This document shows, in pieces, positions 42,665 through 51,115 of a stretch of 64,000 nucleotides of DNA; position 1 is the stretch's first letter, and every line of letters starts with the position of its first letter. The position numbers and the translations under genes were made by a program. Origin of the DNA: DASUPK01 sp963782345. GTDB lineage: Bacteria; Actinomycetota; Thermoleophilia; Solirubrobacterales; 70-9. The DNA is taken from positions 1-64,000 of the forward strand of contig CAWAJF010000014.1 of NCBI GenBank assembly GCA_963782345.1. Direction: 5' to 3'. Below the pieces are notes generated by a model. The model did not search any database. It was not told the DNA's origin and worked only from the letters and a program-made list of their open reading frames with translations.

Positions 42665-44910
42665 TGAGGCTGGGGTGCCGTGGCGGCCTTGCCCAGACTG
42701 CCTCCGCCAGTCCCGGCGCCGTGCAGCTTGGCGCACCCGCCCGGATTCAGGTCGCCGTCGATCTTGAAGACGAAATCGTCGTCGCGCGATTCGAGCTTGG
42801 TGGCCGCCGGATCGGTTCCGGTCCAGACGGCCTCGATCGGAAGCCGCGACTGAGTGCGCTGATCCGGCCCGATCACCAGATACCGGTAGCCGCCGTCATT
42901 CACGGCGTTGCGCCACTCCTCGCACTGCGCCACCCAGTTGCGCGCGACGTCGTTCTGCGCCGCCTCGCTGGCAATCGGAAGATAGGCGCCGTGCGGGCCG
43001 TGGCGGGCGATGTACTGGACGTGGTTGGAGAGATCGTCGCCGTAGAAGACGTATTGCTTGAAGCCGGGGCGGCCACCCACCACTCCGATCCGGGTGTGGC
43101 GGGGATCCGCCCGGTTGAACCAGGCGAGCGCGGCCTTCATCCCGTCGGGGAAGTCGGCCGGCGCCGTGGACGCCTGGTAGCGGCCCTTGACGTAGTCGTC
43201 GCTCTTCGGCCAGCCGATCGCGACGACCAGGCCGAGGGCGACCACCGCGGCGCCGGCGACCAGTGCGCGCGATGCACCGCGCTGCGCCGCGAGCGCGATG
43301 CCGACGGGAACCACGATCAGGAAGAACGCGAGCCCGATCGCGCCGAGCAGGAAGTGACGCGTCCAGAGGTGGCCGGAGAGGTGCCAGATCGGGACGGCCT
43401 GCACGAGCAGCAGGACGGCGAGGGCGCCGAGCAGCCAGTTCTGGTCGCGCCTGCGGCTGCCGAGGCCGGGATCGACCGCGAGCAGCATCGCGCCGAGACC
43501 GATCGCCGGCGACGCGTACCGCAGGTTCGTCGTGAACGCCGTCGGATCCCCCTCCGGACCGGCGGCGGTCAGTGGCGTGAACAGGTACGCGATGCCGCTG
43601 AGCAGCGCGACGATCCCGAGCATCCGGATGAGCGGCGTCCGCCCGTTGATGATCGCGAGCAGGAACCCGCCGATGACGACGGCCAGCACCAGCGGCCAGA
43701 GGTCGCCAAAGCTCTCGTGGAGCCCCGGGACGAGATGGTGCCTGATCACCCCTCCGTCGGGCGGGAGCAGGTAGTGGGCGACCGTATGCGGCTCCCGGAT
43801 GTTGATGTCGAGCTGGTCCGGCCCCGGCAGCGGCCCCGCCTTGATCCAGGGCAGCGGGTTGCCGGCGTGGACCAGGTTGCGCGCGAACCAGAAGCCGCCC
43901 GTCACCAGCGCGCTCAGAACCCAGATGATGGTCGCCCTGACGCGGTAGCCGGCGCTCACCGCGATCACCCCGAGCGTCAGGAAGGCGAACGGCGCGAGCA
44001 GGTTGAGCTTCGTGCCCAGGGCGAGGCCGGCCGCCAGCCCGGCGACGATCAGCGCTCCGTTCGACAGGGCGGTTGGGGGCGCGGCGACGCCGCCCTCCGA
44101 CCGCTGTCCCTCCGCCCCGTAGCGGCGTTGGGCGTCGGCATTTACCAGGATCGCCGTCGAGGCGAGGAGGAAGAACAACCCGGGGATGTCGTTCTTGGCG
44201 TCACCCGGCTGGTAGAGCAGCAGCATGTTCGCGCCGACGACGAGCGTCATCGCCAGGACCGCGACCGGCCCGCCGCCGTACGGACGGGCGAAGGCCCAGG
44301 CCGCGAGCAGACAGAGGGACATCCAGCCGATGTTGATCAGCGGCGAGAGGAAGTCGTTGCCGAGGAAGAGGACGCCGACCGAATGGAGGAGCTCGGAGTT
44401 CTGCGGGTAGAACCAGACGGTCAGGTTGAGCGTGTCGATGAAGTGGATCGCCCCGACCTGGTGATCCTGGACGAAGCGGGCGGCGAAGGGGGCGTTGTGC
44501 CAGGTCGTGTTGGGGAGGTACATGCCGATGTCGAGTCCGGTCTGGGTGGGCATCGCCCAGTGGGCCGTGACGAGGAACGCGGCGGCCACCGCGACAGCGA
44601 TGGCGATCGGCGCAACCGGCGGCGAGGGCAGCGGCGTTCCCCGCCCGGAAGGCAGCAGCGCCAGCCCCACGCCCGCGCCGACAACCAGCGCCGCCAGCAG
44701 CACCCAGCCCGGCCGGTAGAGGCCCACGACTCCGACCAGCTCGAGGATCACGACGAGCAGCGAGAGGCCGAGGACGACCTCGGCGAGCCGCGCCGACGCA
44801 CCCGACCACCCCGGCAGGAACCGCCCGCGCATCCCGACGGCGGCGAAGCCGATCGCGGCCGCCACCGCGATCAGCTCGATCGAGCCGAGGAGATAGTCGC
44901 CGAAGCTCAT
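42661..44910 (-). CDS. Multi-span membrane protein, GT-C-like, paralogue 3 of 4 (variant first loop)
   Basis: A 749-residue protein. Loop 1 reads GMYLPNTTWHNAPFAARF where the other three have Asp followed by WYH, so the likely catalytic Asp is Asn and the Tyr-His pair is changed. The next segment WFYPQNSELLHSVG is kept, as is FTPLTAAGPEGDPTAF. C-terminal part: TRIGVVGGRPGFKQYVFYG, DDLSNHVQYIARHGP, QCEEWRNAVNDGGYRYLVIGP. ATG 44910 overlaps the stop of paralogue 4 (ATGA). Possibly a non-catalytic partner of the other three. Confidence 0.8.
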   Translation of the reverse strand: MSFGDYLLGSIELIAVAAAIGFAAVGMRGRFLPGWSGASARLAEVVLGLSLLVVILELVGVVGLYRPGWVLLAALVVGAGVGLALLPSGRGTPLPSPPVAPIAIAVAVAAAFLVTAHWAMPTQTGLDIGMYLPNTTWHNAPFAARFVQDHQVGAIHFIDTLNLTVWFYPQNSELLHSVGVLFLGNDFLSPLINIGWMSLCLLAAWAFARPYGGGPVAVLAMTLVVGANMLLLYQPGDAKNDIPGLFFLLASTAILVNADAQRRYGAEGQRSEGGVAAPPTALSNGALIVAGLAAGLALGTKLNLLAPFAFLTLGVIAVSAGYRVRATIIWVLSALVTGGFWFARNLVHAGNPLPWIKAGPLPGPDQLDINIREPHTVAHYLLPPDGGVIRHHLVPGLHESFGDLWPLVLAVVIGGFLLAIINGRTPLIRMLGIVALLSGIAYLFTPLTAAGPEGDPTAFTTNLRYASPAIGLGAMLLAVDPGLGSRRRDQNWLLGALAVLLLVQAVPIWHLSGHLWTRHFLLGAIGLAFFLIVVPVGIALAAQRGASRALVAGAAVVALGLVVAIGWPKSDDYVKGRYQASTAPADFPDGMKAALAWFNRADPRHTRIGVVGGRPGFKQYVFYGDDLSNHVQYIARHGPHGAYLPIASEAAQNDVARNWVAQCEEWRNAVNDGGYRYLVIGPDQRTQSRLPIEAVWTGTDPAATKLESRDDDFVFKIDGDLNPGGCAKLHGAGTGGGSLGKAATAPQPQ

Positions 44911-47159
44911 GCGTGCGCCGCCGCCCCCAGCTTCGCGCAACCGGCCGGATCGAGGCGTCCGGTGATCTTGTAGACGGCGGCGGGGCCGGTCTGGATCACC
45001 GTCTTCACGTTCTTGTCGCTCTCGGTCCAGCGCGCCTGCGGCGGAGCGCTCACCTCGAGAGCGCCGATCTTCGGCGTGGTCACGATGTAGTCGTAGCCGG
45101 CGTCATTGACCGCCCGTCGCCAGGCGGCGCAGCTCACGATCGGCCTGAAGGTGCCGCGATTGAGCTCCTGACCGACGTACTGGACGTGGTTGGTGAGGTC
45201 GTTCCCGTAGAAGAAGTACTGGCCGAAGGCGGAAGCGCGGCCGACGACGCCGATGCGCGAGTCCTTCACCTGGCGCCCCCAGTCCTGCAGCGGCTGCCAC
45301 TCGGGAGTGGAGCGGAATCCGCCCTCCAGCGGCGGCCGCGAGGCAGTCACATAGCGATGGTCGAGGTAGTACTCCTCCCGGACGCGCCCCAGCGCCACGG
45401 CGGTGATCGCCATCACCAGTCCGAACGTGGCGAGGGCGACGATCGGCACGCGCCTGCGGAGCCCGGCGACGATCAGCGCCGGGACGCCGACGATCAGGAA
45501 GGCGAGCGCGATCGAAGCGAGATGGTGCTCGAACCTCCAGTTCGACTGGGTGAGCGTCCCCTGGAGCAGCAGGACCGTGAAGAGCGCGATCAGGACCCAG
45601 GGACGGTTGCCGTGACGGAACCAGGGGATCAGTGGCAACAACAGGAAGCCGACGATCAGCACCGGCGCGACGTAGCGCAGGTTGGCGTCGAAACCGCCGG
45701 GATCGCCGAGGCTGCCCGATGCGGTCAGCGGCGTGAAGACGTATGCGATCCCCGCGACCATGCCCGTCACGGCGAGGATCCGCATCAGGGCGCTGCCGCC
45801 GCGGAAGAACGCCCAGACCAACGCCACGACGACCACCGCCAGGATCACGGGCCAGAGCGGGCCGAGGCGGTCATGGAGAACGGGAAACAGCTTGTCCTGC
45901 CAGACCCTCGGATCGTTGTAGTACTCGCTCAGGGAGTGCGGCTGGCGCGGGTAGAGGTTGAGCTGGTCCGGCCCGGGCAGGTTGATCGGGCCGAGCTTGT
46001 CGATCTGCGGAAACGGGTTGAGAGCCTCGACGAGGTTCCGCCCGTACCAGAAGCCGGAGGTGATCAGGATGCCGCCGAGCCAGATTCCGAGCGCCCGCAA
46101 CCAGTGGCGGCGGCCGCCGAGGATGGCAACGCCGATCGTCAAGGCCCCGATCGTCGCCAGCAGCGTGACCTTCGTGCCGATCCCGAGGCCCGCGGCGAGA
46201 CCCGCCATGAAGAGCGGGCCCGCGCCGACCGTCGCCAGGGCGTGCGGGTCCCCCTCAACCGGCACATCTTCGACCACTCCCTGCTCGAGCCCGCCTTCCG
46301 GAGTCGCGTTCCATCTCTCACTCGTCTGCCGGGCCGTCGCCCTTGGCCTGCGGCCGAAGCCGGCGTTGGCCGAGGCGGCGCCGTCCACCAGGAAGGCGAG
46401 GGCGGTCATCAGGAAGAAGAGGCCCGCGATGTCGTTGGGCCCCTGTCCCGCCTGCGAGCCGACCAGCATCTCGGAGTCGAGCACGACCGTCGCGCCCAGC
46501 ACAGTCACCCCGCCGATCGCGTAGGGGCGCCCCACGCACCAGGCGGCGAGCAGGCAGAGCGCGACCCACATCAGGTTGATCAGCGGCGAGAGGAAGTCCG
46601 TCTTCAGGAAGACGATGCCGATGCCGTGCAGAAGCTCGGAGTTCTGAGGGTAGAACCACGCCGCCAGCTTGAGCGGATCGGTGAAGTGGAGCGGACCGAC
46701 ATGCCCCGTCTGCGCGAACCGGGCCGAGAAGGACATGTGGTACCAGGTGGTGTCCTGGTAGTACATGCCCTGGTCGACGGCCTGGCCGGTCGGGTGGGCC
46801 CAGTGGATGACCACGAGGGCCGCCGCGGCGATCCCGATCGCGACCATGATCGTGCTGGAACGGGGTTCGCGGGTGTCGGGCACCTCCGGCAGCCCCCGCC
46901 GGCGGGCCCAGACGGTCATGCCGAGTCCGACGGCGACGAAGCCGAGCAGCAGCGGAACCTCCTTGAAGAGGCCGAGGACCCCGAAGAGCTCGGACACGAG
47001 GATCAACATCGAGACCCCGATCACCACCTCCGCCAGGCGCGCCAGCGCCCCCGTCCACGCGGGCGCGAGCAGGGCTCGCAGGTGGTAGGCGCCCAGACCG
47101 AGGGCGGTTGCGATCACCGCCAGCTCAGCCGCGCCGAGCAGGTACCGGCCTGTACTCAT
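44907..47159 (-). CDS. Multi-span membrane protein, GT-C-like, paralogue 4 of 4, first gene of operon
   Basis: A 750-residue protein. Loop 1: YYQDTTWYHMSFSARFAQTG, then WFYPQNSELLHGIG; a longer cytoplasmic-type loop (about residues 250-300) is inserted. C-terminal domain: SRIGVVGRASAFGQYFFYG, NDLTNHVQYVGQEL, SCAAWRRAVNDAGYDYIVTTP. ATG 47159 is the first start of the operon. The 175 nt upstream (47160-47334) separate it from ftsB on the same strand and should hold the promoter; I see no clear one. Function as for paralogue 1. Confidence 0.8.
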   Translation of the reverse strand: MSTGRYLLGAAELAVIATALGLGAYHLRALLAPAWTGALARLAEVVIGVSMLILVSELFGVLGLFKEVPLLLGFVAVGLGMTVWARRRGLPEVPDTREPRSSTIMVAIGIAAAALVVIHWAHPTGQAVDQGMYYQDTTWYHMSFSARFAQTGHVGPLHFTDPLKLAAWFYPQNSELLHGIGIVFLKTDFLSPLINLMWVALCLLAAWCVGRPYAIGGVTVLGATVVLDSEMLVGSQAGQGPNDIAGLFFLMTALAFLVDGAASANAGFGRRPRATARQTSERWNATPEGGLEQGVVEDVPVEGDPHALATVGAGPLFMAGLAAGLGIGTKVTLLATIGALTIGVAILGGRRHWLRALGIWLGGILITSGFWYGRNLVEALNPFPQIDKLGPINLPGPDQLNLYPRQPHSLSEYYNDPRVWQDKLFPVLHDRLGPLWPVILAVVVVALVWAFFRGGSALMRILAVTGMVAGIAYVFTPLTASGSLGDPGGFDANLRYVAPVLIVGFLLLPLIPWFRHGNRPWVLIALFTVLLLQGTLTQSNWRFEHHLASIALAFLIVGVPALIVAGLRRRVPIVALATFGLVMAITAVALGRVREEYYLDHRYVTASRPPLEGGFRSTPEWQPLQDWGRQVKDSRIGVVGRASAFGQYFFYGNDLTNHVQYVGQELNRGTFRPIVSCAAWRRAVNDAGYDYIVTTPKIGALEVSAPPQARWTESDKNVKTVIQTGPAAVYKITGRLDPAGCAKLGAAAHA

Positions 47160-47334
47160 CGGCTCATTGGCTCTTCATTACACGGGTGGCGCCTCGGCTC
47201 TGCCTACGGCGCCCCCTCGCATCAAAAACGCGCACAGCTCCATGCCGCGCGCGCGAGCGCGGATCATATCTGCGCTGAATTAATCGGGTTGCGCTGTCGC
47301 GCACCCTCTCGTCTGGGTCAGTCGCCGAGGGGGC

Positions 47335-47697
47335 TCAGTCGCCCAGGCCCTTCACCGCATATGCGTGCTCGCCGGGCTTCACCATGCCCAGGCGGCGCGC
47401 CTCACGCTCGAGCATGGCCGGGCTGGACGCGTCGCGAAGCTGCCCGGTGAGCTCGACCTTCTCCCGCTTGAGCTGGGAGAGCTGCTGCTCACTGGACCTG
47501 GACCCCTGCCACGCCTGGAGCAGGTTCACCATGGGGTTCAGGTAGGAGACCATCACCCCGAAGAGGACGAGCACCAGGGCGATCCGTCCGACCCGGTCCC
47601 AGCGGATCCGGCTCGGACCCACGCGACGCCGGACCCGTCGCCTCGGTGCCGCATTTGTCCGCCGGCGTTGCTTGTGGCCGACGCTGATGGCGGTCAT
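47335..47697 (-). CDS. ftsB: Septum formation initiator, FtsB/DivIC family
   Basis: A 120-residue single-pass division protein. Arg-rich cytoplasmic N-terminus, one membrane helix (IALVLVLFGVMVSYL, about residues 38-55), then a coiled-coil (SSEQQLSQLKREKVELTGQL) and ARRLGMVKPGEHAY, the family end. Binds FtsL and FtsQ-like partners outside the membrane. Follows enolase by 39 nt, the usual actinobacterial order. Start ATG 47697. Confidence 0.9.
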   Translation of the reverse strand: MTAISVGHKQRRRTNAAPRRRVRRRVGPSRIRWDRVGRIALVLVLFGVMVSYLNPMVNLLQAWQGSRSSEQQLSQLKREKVELTGQLRDASSPAMLEREARRLGMVKPGEHAYAVKGLGD

Positions 47698-47736
47698 GCC
47701 TGGTGATTCGTCCCCCAGGCACGAATGTCCTTCTCT

Positions 47737-49044
47737 CTACGTTCGAGCGAAGGCCGACGCGCCGGGGAACCTGGCGCGATCGCCGAGCTCCTCCTCGATC
47801 CGCAGGAGACGGTTGTACTTCGCCACGCGGTCCGAGCGCGAGGGGGCTCCGGTCTTGATCTGGCCCGCTCCGGTGCCGACGGCGAGATCGGCGATCGTCG
47901 TGTCCTCGGTCTCGCCGGAGCGGTGGGAGATCACCGTCGTGTAGCCCGCGTCGCGCGCGATCTGGATCGTCTCCAGGGTCTCGGTGAGCGTGCCGATCTG
48001 GTTGAGCTTCACGAGTATCGAGTTGGCGACGCCCTGATCGATTCCGCGCCGGAGCCGCTCCGGGTTGGTGACGAAGTTGTCATCCCCGACGAGCTGGCAA
48101 CGGTCGCCGAGCCTCTCGGTGAGGAGCTTCCACCCCTCCCAGTCCTCCTCGTCCATGCCGTCCTCGATCGAGACGACCGGGAAGCGCGCGCGGATGTCGT
48201 GCCAGTAGTCGGCCATCTCCTCCGCCGAGAGGCTGCGGCCCTCGTGCTCCAGGACGTACTTGCCGTCGTCGAAGAACTCGCTGGTGGCGGGGTCGAGGGC
48301 GATCATCACGTCGGATCCCGGCGCGTAGCCCGCCCCCTCGATCGCCGCGATCAGGAAGTCGAGCGCCGCCTGGTTCGACTCGAGGTCGGGGGCGAATCCG
48401 CCCTCGTCCCCCCCGCCGGTCGAGAGCCCCCTCTTGCTCAGGGTCCCCTTCAGCGCGTGGTAGACCTCCGCGCCGGTCCGCAGGCAGTCGGCGAAGGTCT
48501 CCGCTCCGGCCGGTACGACCATGAACTCCTGGAAGTCGACCGCGTTGTCCGCGTGGGCGCCGCCGTTGAGGACGTTCATCATCGGCACGGGCAGCAGGTC
48601 GGCCGCGCCGGCGTCCTTGGCGCCGGTCGCTGCGTAGAGCTCGGCGAAGTAGTCGTAGAGAGGCTGGCCGGTGTCGGCGGCGGCCGCCCGGGCGGTCGCG
48701 AGGGACACTCCGAGGATCGCATTGGCGCCGAGCCTGCCCTTGTTGGGCGTCCCGTCGAGCTCGATCATCGTCCTGTCGAGCGCGGATTGCTCGGCGGCGC
48801 GTGCGCCCTTCAGGGCCCCGGCGATCTCGCCGTTCACGTGCGAGACGGCCTTGTGGACTGACTTGCCGCCGTACTCGTCGCCGCCGTCGCGAAGCTCCAC
48901 CGCCTCGAACTCGCCCGTCGAGGCCCCCGAGGGCACGATCGCGACCCCGCGAGCGCCCGAGCCGAGCACGACCTCGACCTCGACCGTCGGGTTTCCCCGC
49001 GAGTCGAGCACCTGCCGGCCGTGAACGGTCTCGATCGTCGCCAT
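47737..49044 (-). CDS. eno: Enolase
   Basis: A 435-residue phosphopyruvate hydratase converting 2-phosphoglycerate to phosphoenolpyruvate. GRQVLDSRGNPTVEVEV is the N-terminal signature; PMMNVLNGGAHADN and FQEFMVVP follow; metal Asp in ALDPATSEFF, SIEDGMDEEDWEGW and VGDDNFVTN; LVKLNQIGT holds the catalytic Lys; VISHRSGETED the conserved His loop. ATG 49044 (MATIETVHG) is chosen; a TTG 24 nt earlier would overlap mazG. 39 nt before ftsB, 13 nt after mazG. Confidence 0.96.
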   Translation of the reverse strand: MATIETVHGRQVLDSRGNPTVEVEVVLGSGARGVAIVPSGASTGEFEAVELRDGGDEYGGKSVHKAVSHVNGEIAGALKGARAAEQSALDRTMIELDGTPNKGRLGANAILGVSLATARAAAADTGQPLYDYFAELYAATGAKDAGAADLLPVPMMNVLNGGAHADNAVDFQEFMVVPAGAETFADCLRTGAEVYHALKGTLSKRGLSTGGGDEGGFAPDLESNQAALDFLIAAIEGAGYAPGSDVMIALDPATSEFFDDGKYVLEHEGRSLSAEEMADYWHDIRARFPVVSIEDGMDEEDWEGWKLLTERLGDRCQLVGDDNFVTNPERLRRGIDQGVANSILVKLNQIGTLTETLETIQIARDAGYTTVISHRSGETEDTTIADLAVGTGAGQIKTGAPSRSDRVAKYNRLLRIEEELGDRARFPGASAFART

Positions 49045-49057
49045 CGAGGCGCGAACG

Positions 49058-49669
49058 CTATTGGACAAGCCGCCCGGCCGCCGCGCGCAGCGCGAGCTCC
49101 GGGTCGACCCCGAGCCGGCGCGAGGCCGCGACCGCCTCCATCAGCAGGGTGCCGACCAGGTTCTCGGCCTCGGCGCGGGTCTCGGGGTCGGACTTCGGGC
49201 CGCCGGGCTTGTCGCTCGATGAAACGGGATCGACTCGACGGAGCACCTTGCGCGCATAGAGGAGCGCCGGCAGGTTCTCGGGCAGCTCGGCCGGCTCGCC
49301 ATCGCCGCCTTCGACGTCGCGCTTGATCTCCTCCCACTGGGAGAGGACCTCGCCGGCGGTCTCGAGCTCCCTGTCGCCGTAGACATGCGGGTGGCGGCGG
49401 ATCAGCTTCGCGGCGCAGGACTCGGCCACGGCGGCGAGGTCACCCTCCCCCCTCTCCTCGAGCAGCAGCGAGAGGAAGAGGACCTGGAAGAGAACGTCCC
49501 CGAGCTCGTCGACCATCGCCCCGACGTCATCGCGGTGTGCCGCGTCGGCGAGCTCGTAGGCCTCCTCAACCGTGTGCGGGACGATCGAGCGGGCGTCCTG
49601 CTCTCGGTCCCAAGGGCACTCGCGCCGCAGGCGCCGGGTGACCTCGTCGAGGCGCTGAAGCGCTTCCAG
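49058..49669 (-). CDS. mazG: Nucleoside triphosphate pyrophosphohydrolase MazG
   Basis: About 203 residues with a MazG core: LRRECPWDREQDARSIVPHT, VEEAYELADA and DELGDVLFQVLFLSLLLEE give the E-x2-E and E-x2-D metal sites of all-alpha NTP pyrophosphatases; HPHVYGDRE and WEEIKRD follow. It hydrolyses NTPs/dNTPs to NMP and PPi, housecleaning. The N-terminus is unclear: no ATG, GTG or TTG lies near the conserved start, and CTG 49669 is my guess. The frame is open far upstream, inside the SurA-like gene. 13 nt before eno. Confidence 0.88.
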   Translation of the reverse strand: MEALQRLDEVTRRLRRECPWDREQDARSIVPHTVEEAYELADAAHRDDVGAMVDELGDVLFQVLFLSLLLEERGEGDLAAVAESCAAKLIRRHPHVYGDRELETAGEVLSQWEEIKRDVEGGDGEPAELPENLPALLYARKVLRRVDPVSSSDKPGGPKSDPETRAEAENLVGTLLMEAVAASRRLGVDPELALRAAAGRLVQ

Positions 49670-49683
49670 GTACGGCGGCGTTG

Positions 49684-51078
49684 CTAACCGCCTGGAGTCA
49701 GGCCGGAGAGACCGCTCGGCACGGCGGCTGCGGTGGCGGCCCCGGCGGGATGCGGCCCCTGGGGCGTGGCGCCCTGGGACGGGACAAACGGCTTGAAGGT
49801 GCCCGGCGCATTGGGAGCCGGACCCGTGCCGGTGCACTGCAGCTGGCCGCTCGTGCTGGGCGCACCCTGGGTCGCCTGGGCCTCCTGGCAGAACGCGAAG
49901 ACCGGCGCGGGACAGCCCTGACTCGACTGCCCGGGCTGGGAGGGCGCCAGCTTGGAGGGATCGCAGGTCGAGGCGGGAACGATCCCGTTTCTCCCGTTGT
50001 AGTTGTCGCAGCCCTGGGTCACGTAGCCGCTCGCGCATTGCGTGAGGTTGGTCCAGTAGTCGCGGAAGTCCGTGCCGAACGCGGTCAGAGCCTCCTGCTG
50101 GAGCTCCGACTTGATCTGCTGCTTGATCTGATCGCCGATCTTCGCCGGGGCTCCACCGGTCGACGAGGCGGTCGTGTCGTTGAAGCCCTGGACCTGCTCG
50201 GGGGTCGCGCTCTCAACCTCGAAGACGAAGTTGCCCGAGGAGGTGTGCACGGGGCCCTGGACCTGATGAAGCGGCGCCTTGAAGATGTCGTCGTCGAGCG
50301 GCTGCTGGAAGGAGCCCGGGACGATATCGGTGCGGAGGCCGCCCTTGTCCTTCGAGGTCGGGTCCGTCGAGTACTGCGCCGCGACCTTCTTCCAGTTGGC
50401 GGCGGAGTCATCCGTGCGGAGCGCCTGGTAGGCCAGGTCGATCTTGTGCGCGTCGCTGTTCTGGACGATCCGGATCGTCCGCTTCGCGGGCTGGGTGAAC
50501 TGGGACTTGTTGGCGTCGTAGTAGTCCCTGGCGTCGCTCTCGGAGACTGTTTGGGCGCTGCTCTGGACGTCGTCCTGGATCTTGTTCTGGATCAGCTGGA
50601 GCTTCGCCCGCTCCAAGACGTCGGCGTCGGTCAGCCCCGCCTGATCACGGGCCTTCACGTACTCCGCCTGAGTCTTGAACTGCGACTTGATCTGCTGCAG
50701 CGACTGCTGGACCTCGGTGTCCGTGAAGCTGATTCCGCGCCTCTGGCCTTCGCCCACGATCCAGGCGATCTGGAGGACGGTCTGCATCGCCTGGTCCTTG
50801 AGCTGCTTGTACTGGGGATCGCTGGGCTGCGGGACCGACTGGGAGCCACTCTGCTTGGCCGTCTGCAACAGGAAGCGGTTGAAGTTCGTCTTGCTGATGT
50901 GGCCGTCCTGCACCATGCCGGGAACGTTGAGGCCGGCGTCGTCGATCACGGCGACGTCGTCCGAGGGAACGCTCGGGTGGCCGACGCCGATGGCGACCGC
51001 GACGATCGCGACGGTCAACACGAACGTCGCGCCGAACAGGATCACCAGATTGCGCTTCGAGACGAAACCTCGCTTCAC
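49684..51078 (-). CDS. SurA/PrsA-like membrane-anchored peptidyl-prolyl isomerase
   Basis: A 464-residue extracytoplasmic chaperone. Signal anchor at residues 8-32 (NLVILFGATFVLTVAIVAVA), SurA-N type helical part (FNRFLLQTAKQ to about residue 170), then parvulin/PpiC domain (about 190-300): IRIVQNSD, YSTDPTSKDKGGLRTDIVPG, FKAPLHQVQGPVHTSSG. A Cys-containing and Pro/Gly/Ala-rich tail (about 340-464) follows; the four Cys may form disulfides outside the cell. ATG 51078. 37 nt after mfd on the same strand. Overlaps no other gene. Confidence 0.88.
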   Translation of the reverse strand: MKRGFVSKRNLVILFGATFVLTVAIVAVAIGVGHPSVPSDDVAVIDDAGLNVPGMVQDGHISKTNFNRFLLQTAKQSGSQSVPQPSDPQYKQLKDQAMQTVLQIAWIVGEGQRRGISFTDTEVQQSLQQIKSQFKTQAEYVKARDQAGLTDADVLERAKLQLIQNKIQDDVQSSAQTVSESDARDYYDANKSQFTQPAKRTIRIVQNSDAHKIDLAYQALRTDDSAANWKKVAAQYSTDPTSKDKGGLRTDIVPGSFQQPLDDDIFKAPLHQVQGPVHTSSGNFVFEVESATPEQVQGFNDTTASSTGGAPAKIGDQIKQQIKSELQQEALTAFGTDFRDYWTNLTQCASGYVTQGCDNYNGRNGIVPASTCDPSKLAPSQPGQSSQGCPAPVFAFCQEAQATQGAPSTSGQLQCTGTGPAPNAPGTFKPFVPSQGATPQGPHPAGAATAAAVPSGLSGLTPGG

Positions 51079-51115
51079 AGGGGCGGCAGCATAACCGGCA
51101 TCGCCTAAGCCGGCT

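Noticed and set aside
37912..47450. Long frames antisense to, or in other frames of, the membrane-paralogue genes
   Set aside because: Very low complexity, Arg/Glu-rich, and opposite to genes with conserved membrane motifs.
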